From NCBI GenBank assembly GCA_014843695.1, contig CM026395.1:46133270-46197269 (forward strand): DNA of 64,000 nucleotides. Direction: 5' to 3'. Made by a program: the position numbers and the translations under genes. The notes under the pieces are model-generated. The model did not search any database. It worked only from the letters and a program-made list of their open reading frames with translations, and was not told the DNA's origin. The DNA comes from Archivesica marissinica. Taxonomy: Eukaryota > Mollusca > Bivalvia > Venerida > Vesicomyidae. Below are positions 48,438-59,879 of this stretch, piece after piece (position 1 is the first letter of the stretch; each line of letters starts with the position of its first letter).

Positions 48438-48684
48438 TCACCGCTGCAGGTTCTACTCACCGCTGCAGGTTCCACTCACCGCTGCAGGTTCCACTCACCG
48501 CTGCAGGTTCCACTCACCGCTGTAGGTTCCACTCATCGCTGCAGGTTCCACTCATCGCTGCAGGTTCTATTCACCGCTGCAGGTTCTACTCACCGCTGCA
48601 GGTTCCACTCACCGCTGCAGGTTCCACTCATCGCTGCAGGTTCCATTCACCGCTGCAGGTTCTACTTACCGCTGCATGTTCCAT
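48438..48684. repeat. 19-bp minisatellite, 13 copies
   Basis: The unit is TCACCGCTGCAGGTTCCAC with small variants (TCATCGC, TTCTAC, CTGTAGG). Each copy carries a CTGCAG palindrome. The 108-codon ORF over it (48420-48746) is a by-product. Confidence 0.95.
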
Positions 48685-48689
48685 TCATA

Positions 48690-48785
48690 TTTGGGGTGTC
48701 GAACTATTTCATGCGACTATCCAGCCGGCTTGTGGAAGGTCGGTAGTTCTACCCGGAAAGCCGCCATATAGCCTAAGCTGTTGAT
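48690..48785. repeat. Dispersed repeat D fragment
   Basis: GGGTGTCGAACTATTTCATG, CTATCCAGCCGGCTTGTGGA and AGGTCGGTAGTTCTACCCGG. Matches 58250-58330 and, more weakly, 11870-11960. Confidence 0.55.
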
Positions 48786-49374
48786 GCGACATTTAAAGCC
48801 CAATATCACACATAAAGGAATGCCCATCCAAATAAGCATGTCAACTATTTCAAAACATTAATAATCATTGTCCATAATGCAAGGGGATGCCATGTAAATG
48901 ACAACCTCGCTAATGATCTCATTTGCCTCACTGTTTATTACCTACAATTCATGAAAACATACTAAATAACGCTATAAACACTACATGTTCATATTAACAA
49001 AGGCTACTTTGTCTTAGCAAATCTGGATCCTAGAGATCTTATAACGGCAAATGATCACCGTAATAGCTCTGTTGTAAATCACTGTTGGTCAATTATTTCT
49101 CATGATTTATGGGAGTTCTAAGGCATTATAAAATGATAGCTAAGTATTATGAATAAACGTACGCTACTTAATTTCTTCTATCTTAACTTGGACAAAGGAC
49201 GTTATGTGATTCATCTTCATAAATAATAACTGCAGACCAAGAGCGCACGCACAACAATCAGAGCACTGCCAGGGATTACTGTCTACCTCACCGAAAAGAT
49301 TAGTGTGCCCGAACGCCCAATATTTGTCAGGTATTTTGACCAAACTATGTTAGTGCTTGTTGTCACTGAAGATA
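48786..49374. other. Spacer, no gene seen
   Basis: Unique AT-rich sequence, no coding or RNA feature recognised. Confidence 0.45.
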
Positions 49375-49380
49375 AGCAGT

Positions 49381-49418
<38 letters not shown>

Positions 49419-49506
49419 CAGTAGTAGCAGTAGTAGCAGCAGCAGTAGCAGTAGCAGTAGCAGCAGCAGCAGTAGCATTAGCAGCAGCAGCAGCAGTAGC
49501 AGTAGC

Positions 49507-49553
<47 letters not shown>
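49375..49553. repeat. AGC/AGT trinucleotide microsatellite
   Basis: About 180 bp: AGC repeats on the left, mixed AGC/AGT in the middle and about 16 pure AGT units on the right. Poly-Ser (plus) and poly-Tyr (minus) ORFs are trivial results. Confidence 0.97.
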
Positions 49554-49760
49554 CGATGGAAACAGCGCTTAATTCGCCAACTAGCCGTTGTAGCAGTTAC
49601 GGCACTCGCACGACCAGCTGAAATATGGGCAAGTGCGGCAGCAGAAACAGTAGCAACAACAGTAATGGCCAAGGTGGCCCTCCGATCGGTATTTCAGGCA
49701 CGAGCTGGTTATCTGTTAGAACAACCGCCTGTATGCAAGACAGTTGAAAAGAATTGGACT

Positions 49761-49850
49761 ACCCCAATGGGATTCGAATCTACAGCGATGCGAGACAAGT
49801 GATTTGAAGTTAACGACCCTGACTGCTCGGCCACTGAGGCCACTGCACTA
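49761..49850 (-). mobile_element. tRNA-like SINE head fragment
   Basis: On the minus strand: CAGTGGCCTCAGTGGCCGAG (A-box-like) followed by GTAGATTCGAATCCCATTGG (B-box-like). The spacing between boxes and the degenerate arms argue against a functional tRNA gene. Confidence 0.55.
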
Positions 49851-51524
49851 ATTCTAAAGCACACAACTGTTGTATCAACGCCATTCAATTTAGAAAGCTA
49901 ACATTTGTACAAGGGTATCTATTCTTCTGTCATTCATTGTATCGTACAAATCGAAAACAATGTATTCGGATATTTCTCTGTTGGTCAGTCCAGTTCAGTT
50001 TCTCCTAGTTTGTCAGGATAGATTAAAGCAATTGCTACACATTCCCCCGTCATCATCACTATCAATTTCATATTCTAATGACTCAGCATTATCTTGTAGT
50101 TGTTTTCTTTCAATGGATTTGTTTCGGTGAATGAGTGCGCCCACTGTTGTCTTCCATCAGAAGCCAATATTGATAATGTGATGCGAATTGATTATTATCT
50201 TCCATGTTTCAAAATATGCCAGGTTCCATCTCTGTGAATACAATTAAACAGTTCAGAATTGCCAACGCAATGAACTGCACTTGTGATTAGTTTGTAATTA
50301 TATTTATTTGAGATGCAATTAAGGGGCATAATTCATAGTCATTTAAATAATGAAAAATAAATAATATTGACAACAACAACAACAACAACAACAGTTATCA
50401 CCCACATTTTAAACAAAAACATACTTACCATATATCTCCAAAATAAATATTCAATAACTAGGGGTCATGTATTTTCTATGTTTGTGTTTACTTCCGGGTA
50501 CTGTCTAATAGCACACCAAAATAACAACAGAATGCATGTAGGAACATAAGTTCTGTACATAAAAATGGCAATTATTTAGATGTGCTTTTTTATGAAAATG
50601 GTACCAAAGTGCCACTAATAGAATATATACACTGAAGTTAAAGCACAAACTGAGCCATGTGTAAAGCACTACGTACTAGTGTAGGCAAAGACGGATTCTT
50701 TCCCCGGTCAATTGTTGGTGTATGAAAATTTGGAATTGCGGGAATCGTTTAGATATTTTGAATTACGTAAATCGTACCCTGATAATGATTTCTCCCATAT
50801 GGGACCTACAAATATATCTCGCAGGTTTTATTACGTTTACATTCTGCAGCTATTAATAATACCATTCTTTCATAATGACCATGGCTGGTAATGACTACCA
50901 ACAGATAGCAACTTTGCATATGTAGGACTTTGTCTGATGCTGGGAGTTGAATGCCCGTGAGGACAAATACTTTAAAATAATCTCTATAATTTATCCAAAC
51001 CAGTCCAGTAAGATAGAAATCATGCTACTGCAGATGAATATAAACATATAATTCGTTTCCAAACCAAAGAGAAAATGTCCTAGACAAAACGGTCAGAAGC
51101 TGAAACGTTCATTGGCCAAGTCGTCCATCCATCTCGATGTGCACATCAGCGATCACTACAAACATATAAATCCAAGATGACTTCTATGTTGCTATAAATA
51201 GTGTGTGTTTAGCCATTTGTTTGTGGCTAAAACTGTCAGATATCATAGAATATTAGAGCATTAAGGCTGATATCATGGTTTGTCCATTATCTAGAGAAAT
51301 GTCAAACATTTCACTTTGGGAATATTGTATGGTTAGAGAGTTGAGGCGAACATTCGGGTTGGGAAAACGTAAATTGATCAGACCTATTTTCTTGTTGCTA
51401 CATAAAGTTGAGTATAACGAGTTATTCATTTCGTGTAAGTGGCTACTATCGTATCAGTAATCGCTATGAAATCAGTTAAGGTATGCAAGGGAATTGATGC
51501 GCAAATCATGTATCGGCTATTATA
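49851..51524. other. Long spacer, no gene seen
   Basis: About 1.7 kb of unique AT-rich DNA. It holds an (ACA)n microsatellite at 50370-50391. ORFs of about 60 codons (50367, 51275) show no recognised domain. Confidence 0.45.
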
Positions 51525-51821
51525 CTGAGTCAAAAAAGAAACGATACCAAACTAAAAATGACGTAAAACGGATAAAACCATAGAAAGGTTTAATATATTA
51601 TTACGTATCAGTACCGGGTATCTTATTGCAATGTCAGCCAACCATAAACACATGTAAATAAACACCCGATAATCCTGGAACGCCGAATTTCCGATTTGCA
51701 CATGCTCCTCAACAAAGACAACTTCCTACACATGTACAAATCGAAAAACCGGTTTATTGTACTGGCATTGCATTATCATCGAGGAAAAACACCTTACATA
51801 CCCATTGTTACCTCTAACAAA

Positions 51822-53060
51822 ATGCCTAGGCTAAATCGCAATCAGAGAATGCGTGCCATTGGCATGATTGACGGCGGTTTACATCAGCGTGACGTCGCAA
51901 ATCGACTCGGGGTTACGCGGATCACGATAACACGTCTACTTCGACGTTATTGAACACATGGATCGGTGGACGACCGTCCAAGATCTGATCGACCACGTTT
52001 GACGACGCGTGAACAGGACCGTCACATTCGGACGTCACATTTACGTGACCGGTTCCTACCTGCTACGCACACAGCTGCCGTTACTCCTGAGATGACCAAC
52101 AATCGCATCAGTGCACAAACAGTCAGGAACCGGCTCGGTGAACGTGGCATTCGTGCCTATCGGCCATACGTTTGACCCATCCTGACACGACGTCACCGTG
52201 ACGTACGGCGGGAATGGACGACGGAACGTGCTCGCTGGACTCGGTTACAGTGGAATTCGGTGATGTTTAGCGATGAATCGCGGTTCTGTTTGCGTCGAGC
52301 GGATGGCAGAGAGCGGGTATATCACAGACGCGGTGAACGTTACGCCGACGCATGTGTACGTCAGGTCGATCTGTTCGGGGGCGGAAGGGTTATGGCGTGG
52401 GGTGGTATCACCTTCGGCAGTCGCACTGAACTGTTAGTGGTGGACGGGAACCTAAACGTCCAGCGGTACTGTGATGAGATCCTTGCGCCAGTTGTAATGA
52501 ATGAATGGTGTTTTACGGCGCATCGACATCTAAGGTCATGTAGCGCGCATTAAAGTTATGTTTATTGTCGAGTGTATGAAATAAAATTCTATATAAGTAT
52601 ATGCATTATGTAAAAATTAATACTAAGAAGTTATAAAGACGTAATATTAATTACAGGTAATATATGAATGAATGATTACTACAAAGGCATGATTAACAAT
52701 TGATATGCGCCAGTTGTTGTGCCGTTCGTTAACGCCAACAGAAACGTCACACTGTTCCAACAGGACAACGCCAGGTGTCATACTGCTCGGATTTCCACCA
52801 CATTATTGGAGCAGAACAATATTGAAACCCTGCCGTGGCCTGCTTTGTCACCAGACTTGTCACCCATAGAACATTTGTGGGATACGTTAGACCGCCGCGT
52901 CAGACGACGTCAGCCGGTAACGTTAAACCAACTGAGGGATGTTTTGCGTCAGGAGTGGACAAATATTGCCCAGCAAGAGATTCAGACACTCTTCCGTTCG
53001 ATACGACGGCAGTGCATTGCAGTGAGAGACGCCGCAAATGGTACCCATACTCGGTATTGA
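51822..53060 (+). pseudogene. Tc1-type DD34E transposase, interrupted
   Basis: The ATG at 51822 begins MPRLNRNQRMRAIGMIDGG, a typical helix-turn-helix start, followed by LGVTRITITRLLRR. The second DNA-binding half contains RPRSDRPRLTT and ISAQTVRNRL. Catalytic residues: D in FSDESRF (about 52275), D in QQDNARCHTA (about 52760) and E in SPIEHLWD, with 34 residues between the last two. All parts lie in one frame. In-frame TGA codons occur at 51951-51953 and 52173-52175. A 222-bp insertion (52496-52717) separates the first catalytic D from the other two. Natural end at 53058-53060. Not functional as it stands. Confidence 0.93.
52496..52717. mobile_element. Small insertion nested in the Tc1 transposase
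   Basis: Flanked by a perfect 12-bp direct repeat TGCGCCAGTTGT (52484-52495 and 52706-52717), as a target-site duplication. The insert is non-coding, starts AATGAATGAATGGTGTTTTA and is AT-rich in its second half. Twelve bp is long for a cut-and-paste element and fits a retroposed SINE better, but no A/B boxes or tail are clear. Confidence 0.75.
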
Positions 53061-53262
53061 CGTATGTGTGAAAACTCCATTAGACCCCTGTCCGACGAAT
53101 TACGTCATCACGCAGCAGACAGTTTCGGAGGCTCATTATGCTTTATGTGCTCCTCTTTCAAACATGTTGGACTATCATCTTATGAATTTTCAAAGAATTT
53201 TCTTAATAAATGTTGAAATTATAGACACATAAACACCAGGTATCGTTTCTTTTTTGACTCAG

Positions 53263-53634
53263 TATATATAAGCTACGAATGTGTTGTTATAAATAGTTTG
53301 CGTTTAGAATTTTGAAGCTATGGCAGCTTGAATCCACTTGATATTCATCATGGCCAATTCAAGATGGCCGACGCAGTAGAGTGGGGATTAGAACGTGTAC
53401 TTCAAATACCTTGCCATCCACAGCTGTAAGTTCAGATTCCATGGGAGTGACGAATTACTTCGTGTGAGAAGATTATTCAGCTGTTTTGTTATGGAATTGT
53501 GGATCTATGTTATCTAGCTGGTTTAGTAATATCATCTTTTTTCCAGAAGAACATACTTATTTAATTTGAAATGCCCCATGCCTCTAATTACTTTATTAAA
53601 AATCAATTTCTTAATACCATATTGTTCTCATATA
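53263..53634. other. Spacer between two Tc1-type elements, no gene seen
   Basis: Unique AT-rich sequence with no recognised feature. Confidence 0.4.
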
Positions 53635-54495
53635 CTCAATTCCAAAATAAAGTGTGCACATTGTTTTCTGTGATTTCTCATCGCCTATTTAACCGAAAGC
53701 CTATAAATTTGGTACCAAACTTTAGATCAGACCCTGTAGAATATGGCAGACATATCAGATTTTAAGTCACGGTCAGTTTAAGTAGCTTTTATATGCGAGA
53801 AAGGAGACGGTGCTAAAATCAAAGTTGCAAAAGTACTGAAAACATCAGGTCACATTCAATAATGCATTTAAAGTTGTTTTAATCGCAGTTCTGGTGTTAT
53901 TTTCCGATCAGTATCTTGTGTGCGCACCTCTGCTGTTAATGCAGGTGGCAATTCGACTTCGCATAGACCGCACGTAACGTCTTATTACTGCGTCAGTGAT
54001 GTTATCCCACTCTTGCACGAGGGCGTTTGCCAAGTCCCTCAGATTGTGGATATTTCCTCTGGATCGCACCCTTCTGCCAAGGTAATCCCAGATATGCTCG
54101 ATATGGTTCATATCCTGGAATATAGCAGGCCAGGGAAGCACGTCAACGTTGTTCCTGTTGAGAATGCTTGGATACGTTGATTTTCGCTCAATTTAGGCAT
54201 GTTCGTTGTGTACCAATGTGAACTCAAATGTGATTTAACCGTTATGTAAGACATAAGGATTACACTAATACAAGTTTCCGGTGACATGTATATTTTCCTC
54301 GGGCTGCACGCGCAAATCATGCGAAATTAAGTATCACAGACTGGACTGACAATTGTTGCATACCACGTGGTAGATTATGCAATTGATCGATGACAAATAT
54401 ACTTGAGGTATACTATGCGAAATTTCTAACCGATACGTCTTCTAAATAGTGAAATATTCTAAATTCAAAAGTGCACATTTTATTTTGGAATTGAG
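53635..54495 (-). mobile_element. Internally deleted Tc1-like element
   Basis: Inverted repeats start CTCAATTCCAAAATAAA(G/A)T at 53635 and, in complement, at 54495. They match over 25 bp with one difference, and TA flanks them on both sides. Inside lies a shrunken minus-strand transposase remnant. At 861 bp it is about half the length of a complete element. Confidence 0.75.
53908..54217 (-). pseudogene. Tc1-type transposase remnant with internal deletion
   Basis: On the minus strand the N-terminus MPKLSENQRIQAFS appears near 54217-54170. After a large deletion the C-terminal part follows in another frame: LPWPAIFQDMNHIEHIWDYL, GRRVRSRGN, ending GAHTRY at 53908. The glutamate of the catalytic triad (IEHIWD) remains, and both catalytic aspartates are gone. 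The last six residues, HTRY with its context, are like those of the 51.8-53.1 kb transposase, so the two belong to related lineages. Confidence 0.8.
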
Positions 54496-54499
54496 TATA

Positions 54500-55242
54500 G
54501 TAATTTTACATTCATTTAGACTGTTTATAGTGTTCGTAGAAACAATACAAAATGCATAATAGTGGAGGTATAACATGTTTAACTGGCAATTTGTCGTTCA
54601 GATAATAATGTTATTCAGTTATATCTAGTGCTTTTCTCTGTATATATTCTTCTATTGTTTTATCTATTTCAATATAAGTACAGTACTAATATCATCACTA
54701 AAATCTCCATCTACAATGTCAAGAGTTTTGGAAATATATAAAAGAAATGAATACCATCACTAGTGTGTCCATATATGAGAATGATTAGTATCGTTTATTG
54801 TTATATTGGAGATGACCTACACAATCTCTATGTCGTTAGATACAACATAGGGTCGGAGTTTATTAAAACCGTTATCCAATCTCAAGCCGAATCTCAAGCT
54901 TCAGATTGGTTCACCCAATAGCAAACCTCAGACTCAACCAATCATATCATTTGAGCGTGCGTTTGAGAATTGAGAAAAGCTTTATGACCTCCAACACAAT
55001 ACCAGTCCTTGACTGTTCAAACTGTCTCCACAACCTACAATCAGTTGCTTCGATTCCCATTGCTTTTCTCATATACCATTATTATATGTTATATTTCGGG
55101 TTTAAAGCCTGCATCAGCACCATTTTGGGCTATATCGCCGGCGGGCATTTTACCTAGCACCACCTTTCCTGGGCAGGCTCCGGCGGTTAACCAGTACTTG
55201 GGTGCACTGTAAGAAACTGCCAACTTTTTCATATAAATGAGG
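54500..55242. other. Spacer, no gene seen
   Basis: Short ORFs near 54906-55212 overlap each other and show no recognised domain. Confidence 0.4.
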
Positions 55243-55345
55243 ACACGGCCTGAGCGGGGCTCGAACCCGTGACCATCAGTGATGATAGGTTACAGTGGTA
55301 TACAAGTCAGCGACCTTAACCACTCGACCACGGAGGCGGACTCTT
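55243..55345 (-). mobile_element. tRNA-like SINE head
   Basis: On the minus strand GCCTCCGTGGTCGAGTGGTT (A-box region), then GGTCACGGGTTCGAGCCCCG (B-box region). The heads of many invertebrate SINEs look like this. A long variable segment between the boxes is unlike an ordinary tRNA. Confidence 0.6.
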
Positions 55346-56012
55346 TTTCTCATATACCAAGAGGCGTTGTTGTGCAATATAGTTCTTGTAATAAGGGCAT
55401 AGCCTACCAGCAGCATGTTCTCTTAACCAGCTAAATATGTGTTCCGTAATTTTATTTGGCCCTATCCACTTGCATTAAATTCACACATTGTCATAATAGT
55501 TTAATCAGTAATAGACATACCATATTTTGCCCACTCCACTTGCATTGAATGGACGCGTTTTATTCGCCATAATATTTTGATTACTGTCAGCCACACTACC
55601 TGAGTGATGAACAGAAGACAGATTCTCGCGACAACAGAAGGGGTATACATAGATAGTAGTTATAAAGAAGAGATCATATAATTGTATTGGAACATATTAA
55701 CAAACTCCAATAAATCATTAATATTACGTCAACATTTCACCCATGCTCAACTTCCCCTGGCATTATAAAACCAGTTATGACGTCATCATTGTGATGTGAC
55801 GTAATTGGCGTCAAATGACGCTAGATAGTGTGCGTACTTTATGCATGACAATAGGCTCTGTACCAACTAAATGTGCAGAAGTAACATGTATTTAATGAAC
55901 AACACATAGCAACTTAAACTACAAGACATTGTCTAGACATTCCCCGTGCAAAATTACCGGATACATTATAATAATATCGATTAAACCGATGGTAATTTAG
56001 AGTTCATGCCAT
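55346..56012. other. Spacer, no gene seen
   Basis: No gene. Two CRE-type sites (ATGACGTCATCA, GTGACGTAATT) lie near 55776-55808. Confidence 0.4.
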
Positions 56013-56312
56013 TTGGATGAGATCGAAATGCTAAATGAAAAACAATTAAAGATGAAGATCGAAATACCAAAAGAAAAAATAATGAAACTAAGCTCGACAT
56101 ACAAAATGAAAAGAAATAATTAAACATTCTGAAGAAGATCGATATACCAAATGAAAACACAACGAAAGAACAAGACTGAAATAGCAAGCGAAGAAACAAT
56201 TAAAGAAAACGATCGAAATACTAGTTAAACACATCTAAAGAAGAAGAGAGAAATACCAAATAAAAAACAATTAAATAAGAAGATCGATAAACCAAATGAA
56301 GAAAACAATAAA
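56013..56312. repeat. Old ~36-bp tandem repeat, about 8 degenerate copies
   Basis: Each unit holds a GATCGAAATACCAAATGAAA-like phrase followed by a CAATTAAAGAAGAA-like phrase. Copies are diverged and vary from about 34 to 40 bp. Confidence 0.75.
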
Positions 56313-56580
56313 GCTTTCCATCTGGAGAGTAAGAATAGTATCATCCATTGAATTAGGATCATTTTCAGGTTTTCAGCCATGCTTATAAGCCCTGCATATT
56401 ATGTCTAATTTCTAGTAAATGTGAATAGAATGCTTTGTAAAATGATAGAGATAGTAACACATTAGTCGTATAAGAAAATTGCTAAGTCGTTGTCAGAAAC
56501 AAATTTTATTAATTATAAGAGTTTTTTAAGGGAGGTATAATTTCATATTTATTGTTGTTATAATTTGTCAATATTAGTAT
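56313..56580. other. Spacer, no gene seen
   Basis: No recognised feature. Confidence 0.4.
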
Positions 56581-56808
56581 TTATACAAATTTATTTTAGC
56601 ACGATTGCGAAACAAGTTCTTTCAACTTATACAAATCACTCTCGAGACCTCATTCCTGATGGAATACATCGCCACGAGGGAGAGAGAAGAGGCAACGTGG
56701 AATTTAAATACCTTGCCTAAGGGCACAATCGTAACGGCTCCAGTGAGGCTCGAACCCCGGACCGTTCGCACCTGAAGCGAACGCGCATCCACTGCGCTAT
56801 CATTAGCG
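56581..56808 (-). mobile_element. SINE family A, full-length copy
   Basis: The minus strand starts GCTAATGATAGCGCAGTGGA (A box), with GTCCGGGGTTCGAGCCTCAC (B box), then the family body with CTTAGGCAAGGTATTTAAAT and GAGAGTGATTTGTATAAG, and a TAAAATAAATTTGTATAA tail. Confidence 0.9.
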
Positions 56809-57186
56809 GCTAAAAGTATAAGAATACTCGAGTATAATTGTCAATATTAGCATGCATTATTAAGTTTGTGAGTAGATAGAAGCTTCCAAATTATAAATGA
56901 ACTATCTTAGTATTATTCCGAAGAATTTAAACATTATTGCGCAGATTCTTATCCAATCTGATAGACGATATATTATAGATTCCGGACGTTCTATTTTCCT
57001 TTGATTCCCCTTTTTTCAGCTTCGAGTCCCATTCTGGGTAGCCCCATTTATTAATTTCGTAGGTATCGTCGGGGCCGGAGACTCATCCCCTACCAATATT
57101 GCCAATTAGGAACAAAACATGAATCATGGTAATAAAGTTGGAATTCATTCAAATTAAAAACAATCAATGTTAGAATGCATTCCTTT
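56809..57186. other. Spacer, no gene seen
   Basis: No recognised coding or RNA feature. Confidence 0.4.
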
Positions 57187-57451
57187 GCCAGTGTAATATA
57201 GTTATCAGTAAACAGTTGACTAGCGATACATATATATATGCCAGTGTAATATAGTTATCAGTAAACAGTTGACTAGCGATACATATATATATGCCAGTGT
57301 AATATAGTTATCAGTAAACAGTTGACTAGCGATACATATATATATGCCAGTGTAATATAGTTATCAGTAAACAGTTGACTAGCGATACATATATATATGC
57401 CAGTGTAATATAGTTATCAGTAAACAGTTGACTAGCGATACATATATATAT
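57187..57451. repeat. 53-bp tandem repeat, 5 near-identical copies
   Basis: The unit begins GCCAGTGTAATATAGTTATC and ends in a CATATATATAT stretch. Starts at 57187, 57240, 57293, 57346 and 57399. No differences seen between copies, so expansion is recent. Confidence 0.97.
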
Positions 57452-58209
57452 GAACGCAGTTATGCTTAACCAAATCCGCTGCTTGTTCGTAGTTAATGAT
57501 GTTAATAGTTGTTCTTGTGACCTTGTGATCGTCTAACCAAGAAGACATCCATAAAAAATGAATGTTCTTAGGAACACTGACGACACCAGTACAGCTCAAT
57601 AAGCTCTTCTTGCGTTTTCTTAATTGACACAACTATTTACATACATATAGATGACATATTCACTGATAATATTAAGTTAGCCATTAACTCGGAATCATTT
57701 AATGCCCTTGTCTCCAAATTGCCAGTTCATTACTTTCTGCATTTACATAATTCACACGCACGCTTATGGCTTCGGTTTACGGAGGTTAGACGAACACAAT
57801 CTTCAAATATTGAAGCGACACGCTTAAGGTTTTGTCATGCTGCACTGGCTATGCGAACACATTCTGGAAATACTGAAATGAATAAACAATACAAGTTTAT
57901 GGTTTTGTTGTTCCGTGGGTAGACGAACATGGACGGCTAAAACATTGAACGGATCTATGGATACACGATTAGTTGGAGTTGCTGTATCACTGAAATGACA
58001 CGGATTTGTTATTGAGATGATAGACAAGAACATACTCGGCTAAAAGTATAAGAATACAAGATTAATTGGATCTGTTGTACATTAGACGTTCACATCCAAT
58101 GAGCATTGAAATGAGTCAAGTATATTTTGTAGTGTTGTAAATTAAGAAAAAGAGAAAAGAAAATAAAGTTATCGGCGATTGATAAACTCGTATTTACTTA
58201 CTTGTATCT
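57452..58209. other. Spacer, no gene seen
   Basis: Short ORFs of 60-70 codons without recognisable domains. Confidence 0.4.
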
Positions 58210-58380
58210 CACTGCTGTAAGCTATAATTCCAATAATTCTACGCCCTCAAAGTCAACCGAGGGCGTCGAACTATTTCCAGGGCAGTTGGCTGTGGAAGAT
58301 CGACGGTTCTACTCGGGACCCGTCACGCGTACCTGCAATACTGCTGTGACTAACACCGTGGTCTTCCTCGCCAACATGAC
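58210..58380. repeat. Dispersed repeat D copy
   Basis: GAGGGCGTCGAACTATTTCC, CAGTTGGCTGTGGAAGATCG and GGTTCTACTCGGGACCC. Best preserved match to 48690-48785. Confidence 0.55.
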
Positions 58381-58429
58381 GTAAGCAGCTGAATAACTGA
58401 ATAATGTCACAGTCAGTTATGAAACAGTA

Positions 58430-58520
58430 TAAACATTCTCTCTCCAGCAGGAATGAATTTCGAGAGCGTTTATATAATGTTGTAAAACCTTGTTTCGCAA
58501 TCGAGCTAACATGTGTATAA
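58430..58520 (+). mobile_element. SINE family A, 3' fragment
   Basis: CAGGAATGAATTTCGAGAGC and CTTGTTTCGCAATCGAGCTA with a GTGTATAAAC tail. Confidence 0.75.
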
Positions 58521-58754
58521 ACTGAGGAGATGGTCCGAATACAGACCAAAATATTCGCCTCCGACCAAGTGCATAACCAAATCTTATGTTCCTATGCATT
58601 TCTAAATTTGAACACGGAGCTAATTATTTGAAAAATTCCGAAAAACTCAATCTGCCACTTTTGTACTGGGAGTAAAATTGTACTAAACCAAAACTCAATA
58701 CTACCTATCGCCAACACCATATACGGTATATGTTAGCATCAATGTAGACATAGA

Positions 58755-59015
58755 CAGGTATAGTCCAGTGGTGAACACATTAGGCTGCGAATACAGGGAT
58801 TGCAAGCTCGGTCCCCCGTCTGACTAATAATAGTAACAGTCTCTCATATTGGACTTAAACAGAGGTCTAGTGACTGTGCTTTACACAGTGTACGTAAATG
58901 AACCAGAATCTTCTCTGAAATGTGTATCTGTCTGTATCATTGCACTATCCTCCAAAGATCTAAAATGACTAATCTCATCCGGAAGCGTTGCTCAATAAAC
59001 GCAAAAACATACCGA
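58755..59015 (+). mobile_element. SINE family B, full-length but diverged copy
   Basis: GTATAGTCCAGTGGTGAACA (A box region), AGCTCGGTCCCCCGTCTGAC (B box region, decayed), TATCATTGCACTATCCTCCA, ACTAATCTCATCCGGAAGCG and a CAATAAACGCAAAAAC tail. The only plus-strand copy of this family in the window. Confidence 0.82.
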
Positions 59016-59152
59016 ATTTTAGTGTGGCAAAATATCAATGTCATTGGAATGTTTTCTGCATTAAATATAATGCAAACATTGCTTCCATGTCGGGTAAATA
59101 ACCATATAAGAACAGAAGGGTTATACCACGTTGTCAAAACTTGCCATGCCTT

Positions 59153-59677
59153 ATTTAAAGCGACACTACATTAGTGAATTTCTACAGAATGTATTTTCCT
59201 ATCATATGGTATAAATATAATTCCAAATAGTTGCCTCAAATACTGTGTATTTCAACTAATAAGCAAACGTCGTATACGCGGTTTGTTGACATAGCAAAAT
59301 AATGTAAATATGGTCGACATCCATACGTAATGCAACTCGTGTATCTTGAATAACACGATATATGGTACATATTTACCTTTTATATCTCACATGTGTGCCT
59401 ATGCATATTTATTTGTAGACTAGTCTTAGTTACATTATATGTAAACGACATTATCTCGCGTTTAGTATTGACTCCCATCACAACAAACGTCAATTCAGGA
59501 GCGGCGTGGGTGATCGTTATATGAAATCCTACTTTCAATTTTGAAAGTTTGTATAGCACAACAACACTGTGTATTGATTCAATATTAGTGTGCGAATGTG
59601 TTCAGAATATTTTGCATGCATATATACGTGAAAAAATGCATTTTATTTGCTTTTTGCGATGTAATGTCGCTTTAAAT
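59153..59677. mobile_element. MITE with ATTTAAAGCGACA ends, 525 bp
   Basis: The left end ATTTAAAGCGACACTACATT (59153) and the right end, in complement, ATTTAAAGCGACATTACATC match at 18 of 20 positions. No coding capacity inside. A partial inverse copy of the left end lies at 46295-46385. Superfamily unknown. The AT-rich outer bases may include a target duplication. Confidence 0.6.
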
Positions 59678-59879
59678 AACTGAATATATTAGTTTATCCG
59701 TGACTTTTATATGTAATGTACTGTCAGCCATGGCTATGACTAGTCAATATCTATCAGATGAAGACTAATCCAGAATAGTGAAGCAAATCCATCAACATGG
59801 TTCTTGTCAATCTTGAACACGAATGCTCACTAAGACATAGATTGCTGTGAAAGAATTTTGAAAATCGCGCTACAAATAA

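Larger units (their letters stand above)
51525..53262 (+). mobile_element. Tc1-like DNA transposon, 1.74 kb, perfect TIRs
   Basis: Both ends carry the same 24-bp inverted repeat, starting CTGAGTCAAAAAAGAAACGA, with no mismatch seen. TA flanks lie at 51523-51524 and 53263-53264. The element encodes one DD34E transposase on the plus strand, broken by two stops and a nested insertion. Perfect ends suggest a fairly young copy. Confidence 0.95.

Noticed and set aside
49357..49572. Poly-serine protein ORF
   Set aside because: It is an AGC/AGT microsatellite with no flanking coding sequence.
51190..53310. Similar phrases ATAAATAGTGTGTGTTTA (51195) and ATAAATAGTTTGCGTTTA (53290) on either side of the Tc1 element, as a long target duplication
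   Set aside because: They lie outside well-defined TIRs with TA flanks, over 300 bp away on the left, and are too diverged for a duplication made by a young element.
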